Positions 1 to 5,175 of a stretch of DNA of 9,093 nucleotides are shown one piece after another; position 1 is the first letter of the stretch, and every line of letters starts with the position of its first letter. The notes under the pieces were generated by a model. It saw only the letters and a list, made by a program, of their open reading frames with translations. It was not told the DNA's origin and searched no databases. The stretch spans positions 1 through 9,093 of the forward strand of contig JBDKLF010000063.1 in the NCBI GenBank assembly GCA_039795755.1, read 5' to 3'. Source of the DNA: JANNXY01 sp039795755. GTDB lineage: Bacteria; Patescibacteriota; Minisyncoccia; Phycocordibacterales; CAIZIN01. The position numbers were made by a program, and so were the translations under genes.

Positions 1-205
1 AGCTAACGCAATCGTCGAAGGAGATGAGGTGTCTCGATTGGCACTCAAAGAAGAAGCAGAGTTAGTGATTCAAAGTATCAAGGATACTCATGCTAACTAT
101 GTTGCAGTGGTAGTCGAATTACGAGCTTCAGGAGGTCTTGAACAAGAACAAGAGACTGAACACGCTGCTGAGGTTGAAACAGAGACAGAAGCATCTGTAC
201 AGTAA
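1..205 (+). CDS. C-terminal end of an unidentified acidic protein (partial)
   Basis: An open frame enters from the left edge (first full codon at base 2) and stops at TAA 203-205, leaving 67 visible residues. The first 45 or so look like a mixed helix/strand segment (ANAIVEGDEVSRLALKEEA, then IKDTHANYVAVVVELRASG). The last 20 are a low-complexity Glu/Gln/Thr tail ending ASVQ, which is likely disordered. I do not recognise a family from this fragment. Only 31 bases separate it from the next gene on the same strand and there is no terminator between them, so the two are probably co-transcribed. That neighbour is a membrane protein, which makes an envelope-related role possible but unproven. The reading frame is well supported because it stays open to the edge and its codon use matches the neighbours. 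Confidence 0.6.
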   Translation, partial: ANAIVEGDEVSRLALKEEAELVIQSIKDTHANYVAVVVELRASGGLEQEQETEHAAEVETETEASVQ

Positions 206-236
206 TACTTAATCATTAATTCAACTCTATATACAC

Positions 237-518
237 ATGGAACCAACAACAAACAATGTTGCAGAAGCAAAGTCAGGAATAGGTGCAATTATCGCTGTAG
301 TTATTATTATTGCAGTGATTGCATTCGGAGGATATTACTTCTGGAAGCAGATGCAGGATAAACGGGCAATGAATACCGATCGACAGATCACACCTGAGTT
401 GCAGTCAACAACTACCCAAGGAATTAACGCTGAGCTCGAAGCTGACCTCAAGGTGATGCAGCAAGATGACCTAGGTGAAAGTGACATGCAAAGCATCGAT
501 AGTGAATTCAAACAATAA
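237..518 (+). CDS. Small single-pass membrane protein, unknown function
   Basis: The gene encodes 93 residues. About 13 polar N-terminal residues are followed by one strongly hydrophobic segment (roughly residues 14-36, IGAIIAVVIIIAVIAFGGYYF), a basic/aromatic border (WKQMQDKR), and a polar, acidic, Gln/Asp/Glu-rich tail of about 50 residues ending at TAA 516-518. The hydrophobic stretch has no clear signal-peptidase site, so a membrane anchor is more likely than a cleaved signal. The positive charge C-terminal to the helix would favour N-out/C-in topology, but this is weak. There is no Shine-Dalgarno sequence before ATG 237. It lies 31 bases behind the preceding partial gene and is followed by a strong terminator, so it is probably the last gene of that operon. 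Tiny anchored proteins with disordered tails are common in Patescibacteria; I cannot assign a function. Confidence 0.75.
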   Translation: MEPTTNNVAEAKSGIGAIIAVVIIIAVIAFGGYYFWKQMQDKRAMNTDRQITPELQSTTTQGINAELEADLKVMQQDDLGESDMQSIDSEFKQ

Positions 519-523
519 ACATT

Positions 524-546
524 ACCCCGCGCTTGCGGGGTTTTTA
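524..546 (+). terminator. Rho-independent terminator after the 93-aa membrane protein
   Basis: This is a perfect 7-bp stem, ACCCCGC (524-530) with GCGGGGT (535-541), closed by loop GCTT and followed by TTTT. It starts five bases after the stop codon of the upstream gene. The high-GC stem and U-tract make this one of the clearest terminators in the window. Confidence 0.9.
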
Positions 547-580
547 TTTAGGTGTAGTATTTTAATCAGATACACAATAT

Positions 581-760
581 ATGACTCCATCAGAACATTA
601 CCAACTAGAAATTTATGCACTCAGCCTTGGTATCCTAAGTATTAATATTGAGTTCAGGCTGGATGCTACATTGGAAGAGCGTAAACTCGCACTCAAGAGT
701 GCAGCTGATTCTGCGAACAGGCATTTTATGATGGCGTTGAAAGCAGGGCTCATTCATTAA
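581..760 (+). CDS. 59-aa hypothetical protein
   Basis: ATG 581 opens a 59-codon frame ending at TAA 758-760. The product starts MTPSEHYQLEIYALSLGIL and ends MMALKAGLIH. It looks like a small helical protein: an amphipathic first half (residues 5-30), then a charged helix (LEERKLALKSAADSANRHF). There is no membrane segment or signal peptide and no family I recognise. The gene sits alone between two hairpin terminators, 524-546 before and 764-790 after, which is the best evidence that it is a real transcription unit. Codon use is similar to its neighbours. A possible -10 (TAGTAT, 555-560) lies about 20 bases upstream, without a convincing -35, and no Shine-Dalgarno sequence is visible. A chance frame remains possible at this length. 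Confidence 0.55.
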   Translation: MTPSEHYQLEIYALSLGILSINIEFRLDATLEERKLALKSAADSANRHFMMALKAGLIH

Positions 761-763
761 AAC

Positions 764-790
764 AACACGGACATGTTTCGTGTTTTTATT
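764..790 (+). terminator. Weak rho-independent terminator after the 59-aa gene
   Basis: A 6-bp stem, AACACG (764-769) with CGTGTT (779-784), has a 9-base loop that contains ACATGT, and is followed by TTTATTTTAT. The stem has only modest GC content, but its position three bases after a stop codon and the T-rich tail support terminator function. Confidence 0.6.
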
Positions 791-800
791 TTATCTAACA

Positions 801-828
801 TTGCAAATTCCTCAGGAATAAGTAAACT
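801..828 (+). promoter_or_regulatory. Possible promoter of tig
   Basis: TTGCAA (801-806) and TAAACT (823-828) are separated by 16 bases, each a 4/6 match to the sigma-70 consensus. This would put the transcript start near 835, giving a leader of about 16 nt before ATG 851. It lies between the preceding terminator and tig, where a promoter is required, but the match is mediocre. Confidence 0.3.
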
Positions 829-850
829 GAGTTTCTAACTTTCTAAACAT

Positions 851-1903
851 ATGTCATACAAAATTGTTTCAAAAAAAGAGCTTCCGAAGTCAATGCTTGA
901 AATGGAAGTATCAATTGCATGGGATGCAGTTGCTAAGCATGAGCATGCAGTACTTGCAGAGTTCAACGTGAATCTCGATATTCCAGGATTCCGAAAGGGT
1001 CACATTCCAGAAAATATTCTTCGAGAAAAAGTTGGTGACATGCGCATCGTAGAAGAGATGGCTGACATGGCACTTAATACTGTCTATGGAGAAATTCTTG
1101 AGAAAGAAAAAATCAATTCTATCGGGCGACCATCAGTAGTGGTAACAAAAATCTCACGAGACAATCCTGTTGAGTTCCGCATCACTATGGCAGTAGTTCC
1201 AAAGGCAACACTTCCTGATTACAAAAAAATTGCAAAGAGTGTTGCAATAGAAAAAGTTGAAGTGACTGATGAAGAGGTAGAAAAGTTCATCGAAGAAGTA
1301 CGAAAGAATTATGCACGGTCAACTCACGCGTATGGTGAACATGATCACGGTGATGAACATGCACACGATGACAAGAATCTCGTGCTCCCAGAAGTGAATG
1401 ATGAGTTCGTGCAGAAGCTTGGTAAGTTCGAGACTGTTGCTGACTTCAAGTTGAAGCTCAAAGAAAATCTCACTGCTGACAAAGAAAACAAAAATCGAGA
1501 GAAGCGACGACTTGAAATTGCAGAAAAGATTATCGCTGAGACCAAGATTGAAATCCCTGACATTCTTGTCGAGTCTGAACTCGATCGAATGATTGGACGA
1601 TTCGAAAGTGATGTTGCTCGATCAGGATTGAAGCTTGATGATTATCTCAAGCACATCAAGAAGACTCGAGATGACATGCGTGGTGAATGGAAGCCGGAAG
1701 CTGAGAAGCAGGCAGCGATTCATATCGTGCTCGCAGAAATTTCAATTGCAGAAAAGATTCAACCAACTGAAGAAAAAGTGAAGGAGCAGTATGACATGAT
1801 TCTCACACAACATCCTGAAGCTGATCCAATGCGAGTAAAGATTTATATTGAAGAGCAACTCACTATGGGAATGGTCTTCGATTTCTTGGAAGAGATTAAA
1901 TAA
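851..1903 (+). CDS. tig: Trigger factor, short form lacking the PPIase domain
   Basis: Trigger factor is the ribosome-bound chaperone that shields nascent chains at the exit tunnel. Residues 1-130 form the ribosome-binding domain, with the signature loop GFRKG at 46-50 (IPGFRKGHIPENIL). Residues 135-155 (VEKVEVTDEEVEKFIEEVRKN region) match the helix that normally leads into the FKBP-type PPIase domain. That domain is absent: after residue 156 there is only a His/Asp-rich linker (159-174, five His), then the C-terminal substrate cradle resumes at LVLPEVNDEFVQKLG (177-191) and runs to residue 350. Typical bacterial proteins are about 430 residues, so the roughly 80-90 missing residues equal the lost domain. 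The PPIase domain is known to be dispensable for chaperone function, so the product should still be active. The frame is intact. ATG 851 gives the normal N-terminus (MSYKIVSKKELPKS) although no Shine-Dalgarno sequence precedes it. The gene is monocistronic, ending at its own terminator. Confidence 0.95.
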   Translation: MSYKIVSKKELPKSMLEMEVSIAWDAVAKHEHAVLAEFNVNLDIPGFRKGHIPENILREKVGDMRIVEEMADMALNTVYGEILEKEKINSIGRPSVVVTKISRDNPVEFRITMAVVPKATLPDYKKIAKSVAIEKVEVTDEEVEKFIEEVRKNYARSTHAYGEHDHGDEHAHDDKNLVLPEVNDEFVQKLGKFETVADFKLKLKENLTADKENKNREKRRLEIAEKIIAETKIEIPDILVESELDRMIGRFESDVARSGLKLDDYLKHIKKTRDDMRGEWKPEAEKQAAIHIVLAEISIAEKIQPTEEKVKEQYDMILTQHPEADPMRVKIYIEEQLTMGMVFDFLEEIK

Positions 1904-1917
1904 AAAAGTTACTTTAC

Positions 1918-1949
1918 AAACTACTCCGCAAGGAGTAGTTTTGTGTTTA
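1918..1949 (+). terminator. Rho-independent terminator after tig; its 3' arm carries AGGAG
   Basis: A perfect 10-bp stem, AAACTACTCC (1918-1927) with GGAGTAGTTT (1932-1941), is capped by GCAA, a stable GNRA tetraloop, and followed by TTGTGTTT. It begins 15 bases after the tig stop. The descending arm includes AGGAG (1931-1935), placed 7 bases before GTG 1943 and 13 before ATG 1949, so the same hairpin could hide a ribosome binding site for the next gene. Confidence 0.8.
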
Positions 1950-2356
1950 TGAACGATCTTTTAATATGTAAGTTTGTAAGGAATCAAGTTCCTCGGTTAC
2001 TTGCTGCGAGTGGTCAGTTGGTCTCGGTCGAGATTATCCTTGGTGACGAAAAGCGCCGGCTTGCTTTGCTTCAAAAACTCGCTGAGGAGGTGTATGAATT
2101 CCAACATGCACGAACTCGAACGAGTGAGATTGAAGAAGTTGGAGACATGATCGAGATTCTGTGTGCTATCGATCGGTATTATCCGAACCTAGAAGGAAGA
2201 TTGATTCCTTGGGCTCGTGAAGTAATTGCTCGCCATGTTGCCCATCCAATTCATGCACGTTTGATTGAAGAGGCACGGATCAAAAAGCTGAATCTCAAAG
2301 GTGGCTTTGATTGGTTTCTCAGAGCGACGTATCGTCAACAGATTATCTCCGGATGA
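1949..2356 (+). CDS. Phosphoribosyl-ATP pyrophosphohydrolase-like (MazG/all-alpha NTP-PPase) protein
   Basis: The 135-residue product fits the orphan phosphoribosyl-ATP pyrophosphohydrolase-like family (COG4997 type), all-alpha nucleotide pyrophosphatases that release pyrophosphate from NTP-like substrates. Seen in the sequence: the N-terminal CKFVRNQVPRLL (residues 7-18), equivalent to the family's KLVRDKIPEII motif; the metal-binding EExxE in LAEEVYEF (E46, E47, E50); a second acidic cluster EEVGDMIEI (E62, E63, D66); and the C-terminal KGGF (117-120). The stretch between residues 76 and 112 is longer than I expect. No histidine-biosynthesis gene lies nearby, so nucleotide-pool cleaning is more likely than a HisE role; the substrate is not predictable. 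ATG 1949 was chosen because it begins directly before the KFVRN motif. GTG 1943, two codons earlier, has a better-placed AGGAG (spacing 7) and cannot be excluded. It converges with rsmE, seven bases away. Confidence 0.8.
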   Translation: MNDLLICKFVRNQVPRLLAASGQLVSVEIILGDEKRRLALLQKLAEEVYEFQHARTRTSEIEEVGDMIEILCAIDRYYPNLEGRLIPWAREVIARHVAHPIHARLIEEARIKKLNLKGGFDWFLRATYRQQIISG

Positions 2357-2369
2357 TCTGTTTTTATTT
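2339..2369 (+). terminator. Terminator embedded in the 3' end of the NTP-PPase gene
   Basis: The arms CAGATTATC (2339-2347) and GATGATCTG (2352-2360) form a 9-bp stem with one T-G wobble and loop TCCG, followed by TTTTTATTT. The left arm and loop encode the last codons of the upstream gene, the stop codon TGA (2354-2356) lies in the right arm, and the T-tract overlaps the rsmE stop codon on the other strand. It acts only on the + strand, since no T-run follows the hairpin in the opposite direction. Confidence 0.75.
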
Positions 2370-3059
2370 GAGTAGCATGAAACACCCTACAATTGCGGCT
2401 GTTTCAGCACGAAGTGTTGTTTCACCCAATGAAACATGTTGCACAGTGTAGTGAGTGAATTGTTCCAGATCCTTCTCTCCCCAACCGCCTTCAGGTCCGA
2501 TGAATAAAGCTTGAGAAAGATTTGAACTATTCTTTATAGGATCTTGACCACCCATCTGAGTGAGAATTTGTGAATAACCTTTTGTAGCTTCGAGTGCAGT
2601 AGTGAGTGAAACAGCGGAATGTATCTGTGGGACATCCCCTCTTCCCGACTGTTCAGATGCTTCGATAGTAATTTTCTCTAGTCGATCCATGTTTAGATTC
2701 TTGTTCTGTGTGCGTTCAGTGATGATGGGCGTGATTGATGAAACACCGAGTTCGGTTGCTTTCTCGACGACAAGCTCGAATAAATCTTTCTTGATGAGTG
2801 AGAGATAGAGGTGAACTGGCGCAATATGTTTCATCACGAGTGAGGGGGTGACACTGGTGATCTGAATGACTGCTTTTTTCTTGTGAACCTCAGTGAAGGT
2901 TCCGGTGTAATCATTACCATCTCCGTTGAAGAGGATGATTGAGTCATCTGTCGCGAAGCGAAAAACTGATACCCACTGATGAAGGTGTTCAGTATCATCA
3001 ACAACAATTTCTGTATCGACTGACAATTCTGTCTGAATATAAAATCTGTGTAATCGCAT
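2364..3059 (-). CDS. rsmE: 16S rRNA (uracil(1498)-N3)-methyltransferase
   Basis: RsmE is the SPOUT-fold enzyme that uses S-adenosylmethionine to methylate N3 of U1498 in 16S rRNA, in the 30S decoding region. The 231-residue product has the usual length and order: an N-terminal PUA-like RNA-binding domain (1-72, MRLHRFYI start, GDGNDYTGTF at 46-55), then the trefoil-knot catalytic domain with EKATELGV (99-106), the T115-E116-R117 segment, EQSGR (136-140), the SAM-binding loop FIGPEGGW (187-194) and the knot signature SLGETTLRAETAA (210-222). All motifs are intact. ATG 3059 gives the standard N-terminus; no Shine-Dalgarno sequence is visible and the leader is T-rich. It lies 17 bases behind a small membrane-protein gene on the same strand and is probably co-transcribed with it. 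No terminator is visible on this strand past the stop, so its transcript may run antisense into the NTP-PPase gene. Confidence 0.95.
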   Translation of the reverse strand: MRLHRFYIQTELSVDTEIVVDDTEHLHQWVSVFRFATDDSIILFNGDGNDYTGTFTEVHKKKAVIQITSVTPSLVMKHIAPVHLYLSLIKKDLFELVVEKATELGVSSITPIITERTQNKNLNMDRLEKITIEASEQSGRGDVPQIHSAVSLTTALEATKGYSQILTQMGGQDPIKNSSNLSQALFIGPEGGWGEKDLEQFTHYTVQHVSLGETTLRAETAAIVGCFMLLK

Positions 3060-3076
3060 AAATAAAAAAGAAGAAT

Positions 3077-3316
3077 TTACCCTTCTTTGCGACGATTGCG
3101 TCGCGCAGTTTCGATCATCGAGATAATCAACCCAATGACGAGCGGAATGAAGATGATGAGGAAGATAATTACCCCCACTATCAGTAGCCGTTGTGTGGCA
3201 TCACTCGGGTTACTCATGTATAAGAATGCTCCAGCGAGCATAAGGACACACATGATGGTCGCGAAGACACCAAGTCGATTCATGACACGTTTCGTGAATA
3301 TGTGAGAAGGTTTCAT
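3077..3316 (-). CDS. Small membrane protein with two predicted helices
   Basis: The 79-residue product has a basic N-terminus (MKPSHIFTKRVMNRLG), a first hydrophobic helix at about 17-34 (VFATIMCVLMLAGAFLYM), a short polar loop (SNPSDATQRL), a second long helix at about 45-66 (LLIVGVIIFLIIFIPLVIGL, then IISMI), and a basic tail ending ARRNRRKEG. Positive charge at both ends predicts both termini in the cytoplasm, with the loop outside. It is the promoter-proximal gene of a likely two-gene operon with rsmE, 17 bases apart. No family is recognised and a link to rRNA methylation is not implied. ATG 3316 was chosen because a good promoter lies 27-56 bases upstream of it; ATG at residue 12 is an alternative. 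The opposite strand is also open across this gene, but the hydrophobic pattern and promoter favour this strand. Confidence 0.75.
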   Translation of the reverse strand: MKPSHIFTKRVMNRLGVFATIMCVLMLAGAFLYMSNPSDATQRLLIVGVIIFLIIFIPLVIGLIISMIETARRNRRKEG

Positions 3317-3342
3317 CTTTGTTGGAGGATCGGTTCACTAAC

Positions 3343-3372
3343 TATATAACAGTATTTATTGCCATTTGTCAA
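3343..3372 (-). promoter_or_regulatory. Sigma-70-type promoter of the membrane protein-rsmE operon
   Basis: On the minus strand a consensus -35, TTGACA (3372-3367), and TATATA (3348-3343) are separated by 18 bases. The expected start near 3336 leaves a leader of about 20 nt before ATG 3316. Its -35 box overlaps that of the divergent clpP promoter. Confidence 0.55.
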
Positions 3373-3394
3373 TCATACCTTTTTCTGCTACTAT
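3366..3394 (+). promoter_or_regulatory. Extended -10 promoter of clpP
   Basis: TTGTCA (3366-3371), a 17-base spacer and TACTAT (3389-3394) preceded by TGC (3386-3388) form an extended -10 promoter. Transcription would start near 3401, about 26 nt before clpP. The string TGCTACTATGTAT here recurs upstream of the 120-aa gene at 7100, which strengthens the reading as a real promoter element. Confidence 0.55.
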
Positions 3395-3426
3395 GTATGA
3401 ACTTTTAATAGTCATAAACACACATC

Positions 3427-3999
3427 ATGTTAATCCCAACAGTTATTGAGAAGTCACAATTCGGAGAGCGAGCATACGATATTTATTCTCGATTGCTTCG
3501 AGAGAATATTATTTTTCTTGGAGGAGCAATTGATGATACTGTTGCCAATCTTGTAATTGCGCAGATTCTTTTCTTGCAATCAGAAGATCCAAAGAAAGAT
3601 ATCACCCTCTACATCAACTCCCCTGGTGGACAGGTCACCGCAGGTCTCGCGATTATTGACGCGATGAATCATGTGAAGAATGATGTTGCCACAGTATGTG
3701 TCGGTATCGCAGCATCGATGGGTGCAATGATTCTCTCTGCAGGAAAGAAAGGAAAAAGATTCATTCTCCCGAATGCAGAAGTAATGATTCATCAACCTCT
3801 TGGTGGAGCAGAAGGTCAGGCATCTGATATTGCAATTTCTGCAGAACATATTCTCAAGACTAAAGTGAGAATTAATAAAATGTTGGCAGAAAATACAGGT
3901 CAACCACTTTCAAAAATTGAGAAGGATGCAGACCGAGATTTCTACATGGATGCTGAGCAATCAAAGAAGTACGGAATCGTTGATAAAATTCTCTCATAA
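3427..3999 (+). CDS. clpP: ATP-dependent Clp protease proteolytic subunit
   Basis: ClpP is the serine peptidase of the Clp machine: two stacked heptameric rings that degrade proteins fed in by a ClpX- or ClpC-type ATPase in the cytosol. At 190 residues it is a normal length. The full catalytic triad is present: Ser97 in GIAASMGA, His122 in VMIHQPLGG and Asp171 in DADRDFYM. YINSPGG (62-68) is the conserved substrate-binding/oxyanion-region motif and EKSQFGERAYDIYSRLL (8-24) the usual N-terminal loop region. The start MLIPTVIEKS resembles processed forms, so any propeptide is minimal. No Shine-Dalgarno sequence precedes ATG 3427, although a promoter is clear. The gene is monocistronic, ending at a strong terminator; the ClpX gene that often follows is not in the window. 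tig lies 1.5 kb upstream on the same strand, a loose version of the tig-clpP order common in bacteria. Confidence 0.97.
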   Translation: MLIPTVIEKSQFGERAYDIYSRLLRENIIFLGGAIDDTVANLVIAQILFLQSEDPKKDITLYINSPGGQVTAGLAIIDAMNHVKNDVATVCVGIAASMGAMILSAGKKGKRFILPNAEVMIHQPLGGAEGQASDIAISAEHILKTKVRINKMLAENTGQPLSKIEKDADRDFYMDAEQSKKYGIVDKILS

Positions 4000-4016
4000 T
4001 ATTTCTTAAAAAATAT

Positions 4017-4054
4017 AAACAAAAACTCCCGAATCATTTCGGGAGTTTTTGTTT
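4017..4054 (+). terminator. Rho-independent terminator of clpP, symmetrical
   Basis: This is a perfect inverted repeat with 17-base arms, 4017-4033 and 4038-4054, with loop TCAT. The GC-rich core is CTCCCGAA/TTCGGGAG, flanked by A-run and T-run. Because the flanks are mirrored it can work on both strands, so it also backs up the minus-strand terminator next to it. Confidence 0.92.
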
Positions 4055-4061
4055 AATGTTT

Positions 4062-4103
4062 GAAAAAATAAAATCTCGGAGGGTCATGGGATGACCAACC
4101 GAG
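4062..4103 (-). terminator. Rho-independent terminator of the epimerase gene
   Basis: Read on the minus strand, CTCGG (4103-4099) and CCGAG (4079-4075) enclose GGTCAT (4096-4091) and ATGACC (4087-4082), with loop CCC and small 2-nt bulges, followed by ATTTTATTTTTT. It begins 20 bases past the epimerase stop codon. Together with the clpP hairpin it insulates the two convergent genes. Confidence 0.85.
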
Positions 4104-4123
4104 TGTTGAGTGTGGGAGAGAAA

Positions 4124-5041
4124 CTATGCGGCAAGCGGCAGGATTTCGACCTCGCGGAATTTTGCCACCGTGAGTTTGAGATATTCATCCATCTCGGGAA
4201 CTTCAGGTAGCCCATCACCGAGTGGTGGGCATTCTTCTCGTGTCTTTTTTCCAAAAGGTTCAGACACGATAGGAAGAGGCCCGACTTCTTCACTGAATGG
4301 GATCAGTTTCACTGCAGCAGCGATTGCTTGCCAGTTCATTTCATCATTTTTTGATCCAGCCACGACACGTTTTGATCCGTGGAGATGAAGGTATGCGATC
4401 TGATGACTGGCGATACGGATCATGTCCGGAATGTTCTCACCATGCTCTTCCGCATGGAACACATCGAAGTGCATTTTCACCCACGTGCTAGAAACTCTCT
4501 CCAGAATGTAGAGCATTTCGCCGGTGCCATCGATGACACCTTCTCCGGGTCGTAGGAACTCGACCGCGAGGATGATCTTTGCTTTCTCGCAGATTTTACC
4601 TGCTTGTTTGAGGAATGCGACAGCACGATCCGACCGCACATTGGCATCGAGGTTTTCATAAGTGTGCCCGAGGCATCCCCACGTTGGACCATCAATGAAC
4701 CGAACTATAACGCCGTTCGCACGGATAACATCTGCCGCTTTGCAAATGTCTCGAATGGTGTCCAGTGCCTGAAGCACTTCTTTTTCGTCTCCGAGGGGGT
4801 CACCGTGTGGCGCACCGCTCTGGTCACGCGGGAAGAAGTGACAGAGCGAGATTTCCGTAATCCCTGCGGTTTTGGCGATTTCTGCGACTTTCCCCCATGA
4901 GAGTGTGCAGAGGAGGTAGGGCATCTCAAAGAGACGCCCTCCGTGTTTGACGGTGATAGCCATCGCTTCTTGTAGCGCGGCTGGATCGTTGATGTTGAAC
5001 ATGGCACTCAGTGAATGAGCGCCGAACAGGATTCTTTGCAT
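4124..5041 (-). CDS. Xylose isomerase-like TIM-barrel sugar epimerase/isomerase
   Basis: The 305-residue product belongs to the AP endonuclease 2/xylose isomerase-like TIM-barrel superfamily, which includes ketose 3-epimerases. Counting from ATG 5041, the metal-binding and catalytic set is intact: Glu161 (LAVEFLRPGEG), Asp193 and His196 (MHFDVFHAEEHG), His219 with Arg225 six residues on (YLHLHGSKR), and Glu261 (PIVSEPFG). This pattern (Glu, Asp, His...Arg, Glu) matches D-tagatose/D-psicose 3-epimerases, which use a divalent metal to move a proton at C3; the substrate cannot be read from the sequence. The frame extends nine codons upstream to ATG 5068, but the family normally starts just before the first barrel strand (here QRILFGAHSLS), and a promoter -10 sits at 5055-5050, so ATG 5041 on a leaderless mRNA is preferred. 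GC content and C-ending codons are higher than in tig (a 60-base sample: 50% versus 35%). It ends with TAG. Confidence 0.85.
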   Translation of the reverse strand: MQRILFGAHSLSAMFNINDPAALQEAMAITVKHGGRLFEMPYLLCTLSWGKVAEIAKTAGITEISLCHFFPRDQSGAPHGDPLGDEKEVLQALDTIRDICKAADVIRANGVIVRFIDGPTWGCLGHTYENLDANVRSDRAVAFLKQAGKICEKAKIILAVEFLRPGEGVIDGTGEMLYILERVSSTWVKMHFDVFHAEEHGENIPDMIRIASHQIAYLHLHGSKRVVAGSKNDEMNWQAIAAAVKLIPFSEEVGPLPIVSEPFGKKTREECPPLGDGLPEVPEMDEYLKLTVAKFREVEILPLAA

Positions 5042-5049
5042 AGGTTTTG

Positions 5050-5078
5050 TGTATAAGATATCCCTCACACAGTTTCAA
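5050..5078 (-). promoter_or_regulatory. Promoter of the epimerase gene, probably leaderless
   Basis: On the minus strand TTGAAA (5078-5073, 5/6 to consensus) and TATACA (5055-5050, 4/6) are separated by 17 bases. Transcription would begin at about 5043-5041, that is at or next to ATG 5041. Confidence 0.5.
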
Positions 5079-5085
5079 AGATCAA

Positions 5086-5115
5086 TCTAGCACCCGCTAG
5101 ACCAATCAATGGTCT
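5086..5115. promoter_or_regulatory. Two overlapping inverted repeats, candidate operator
   Basis: TCTAGC (5086-5091) pairs with GCTAGA (5096-5101) across a 4-base gap, and AGACCA (5099-5104) pairs with TGGTCT (5110-5115) across a 5-base gap. Both have perfect 6-bp arms and they share three bases. They lie just upstream of the epimerase -35 and are not followed by a T-run, so a protein-binding site fits better than a terminator. Binding by the neighbouring TrmB-type regulator is a guess. Confidence 0.4.
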
Positions 5116-5175
5116 GAGCGAGATGACCACTATACATTACGTATTATTTAAGATTCGTCAATTGAAGTCAGATTT

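Noticed and set aside
1318..1375. The His-rich part of the trigger factor as a possible frameshift or sequencing error
   Set aside because: The frame is continuous on both sides, the flanking domains align in the same frame, and codon use does not change. It is a genuine short linker.
3087..3305. A 72-codon open frame on the + strand opposite the small membrane protein
   Set aside because: It is the reverse complement of the membrane gene, has no promoter or ribosome-binding site of its own, and its product is a basic composition-biased string. The minus-strand frame has a promoter and a sensible two-helix pattern.
3580..3903. A 107-codon minus-strand frame inside clpP with many Cys and His (zinc-finger-like appearance)
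   Set aside because: It is entirely antisense to the perfectly conserved clpP coding sequence. The Cys/His content is a by-product of the ClpP codons, and there is no start signal.
4297..5007. Several open frames of 64-100 codons overlapping the epimerase on both strands
   Set aside because: The higher GC of this gene reduces stop codons in other frames. The products are rich in Ser, Arg, Cys and His without family motifs, while the minus-strand epimerase carries a full active site.
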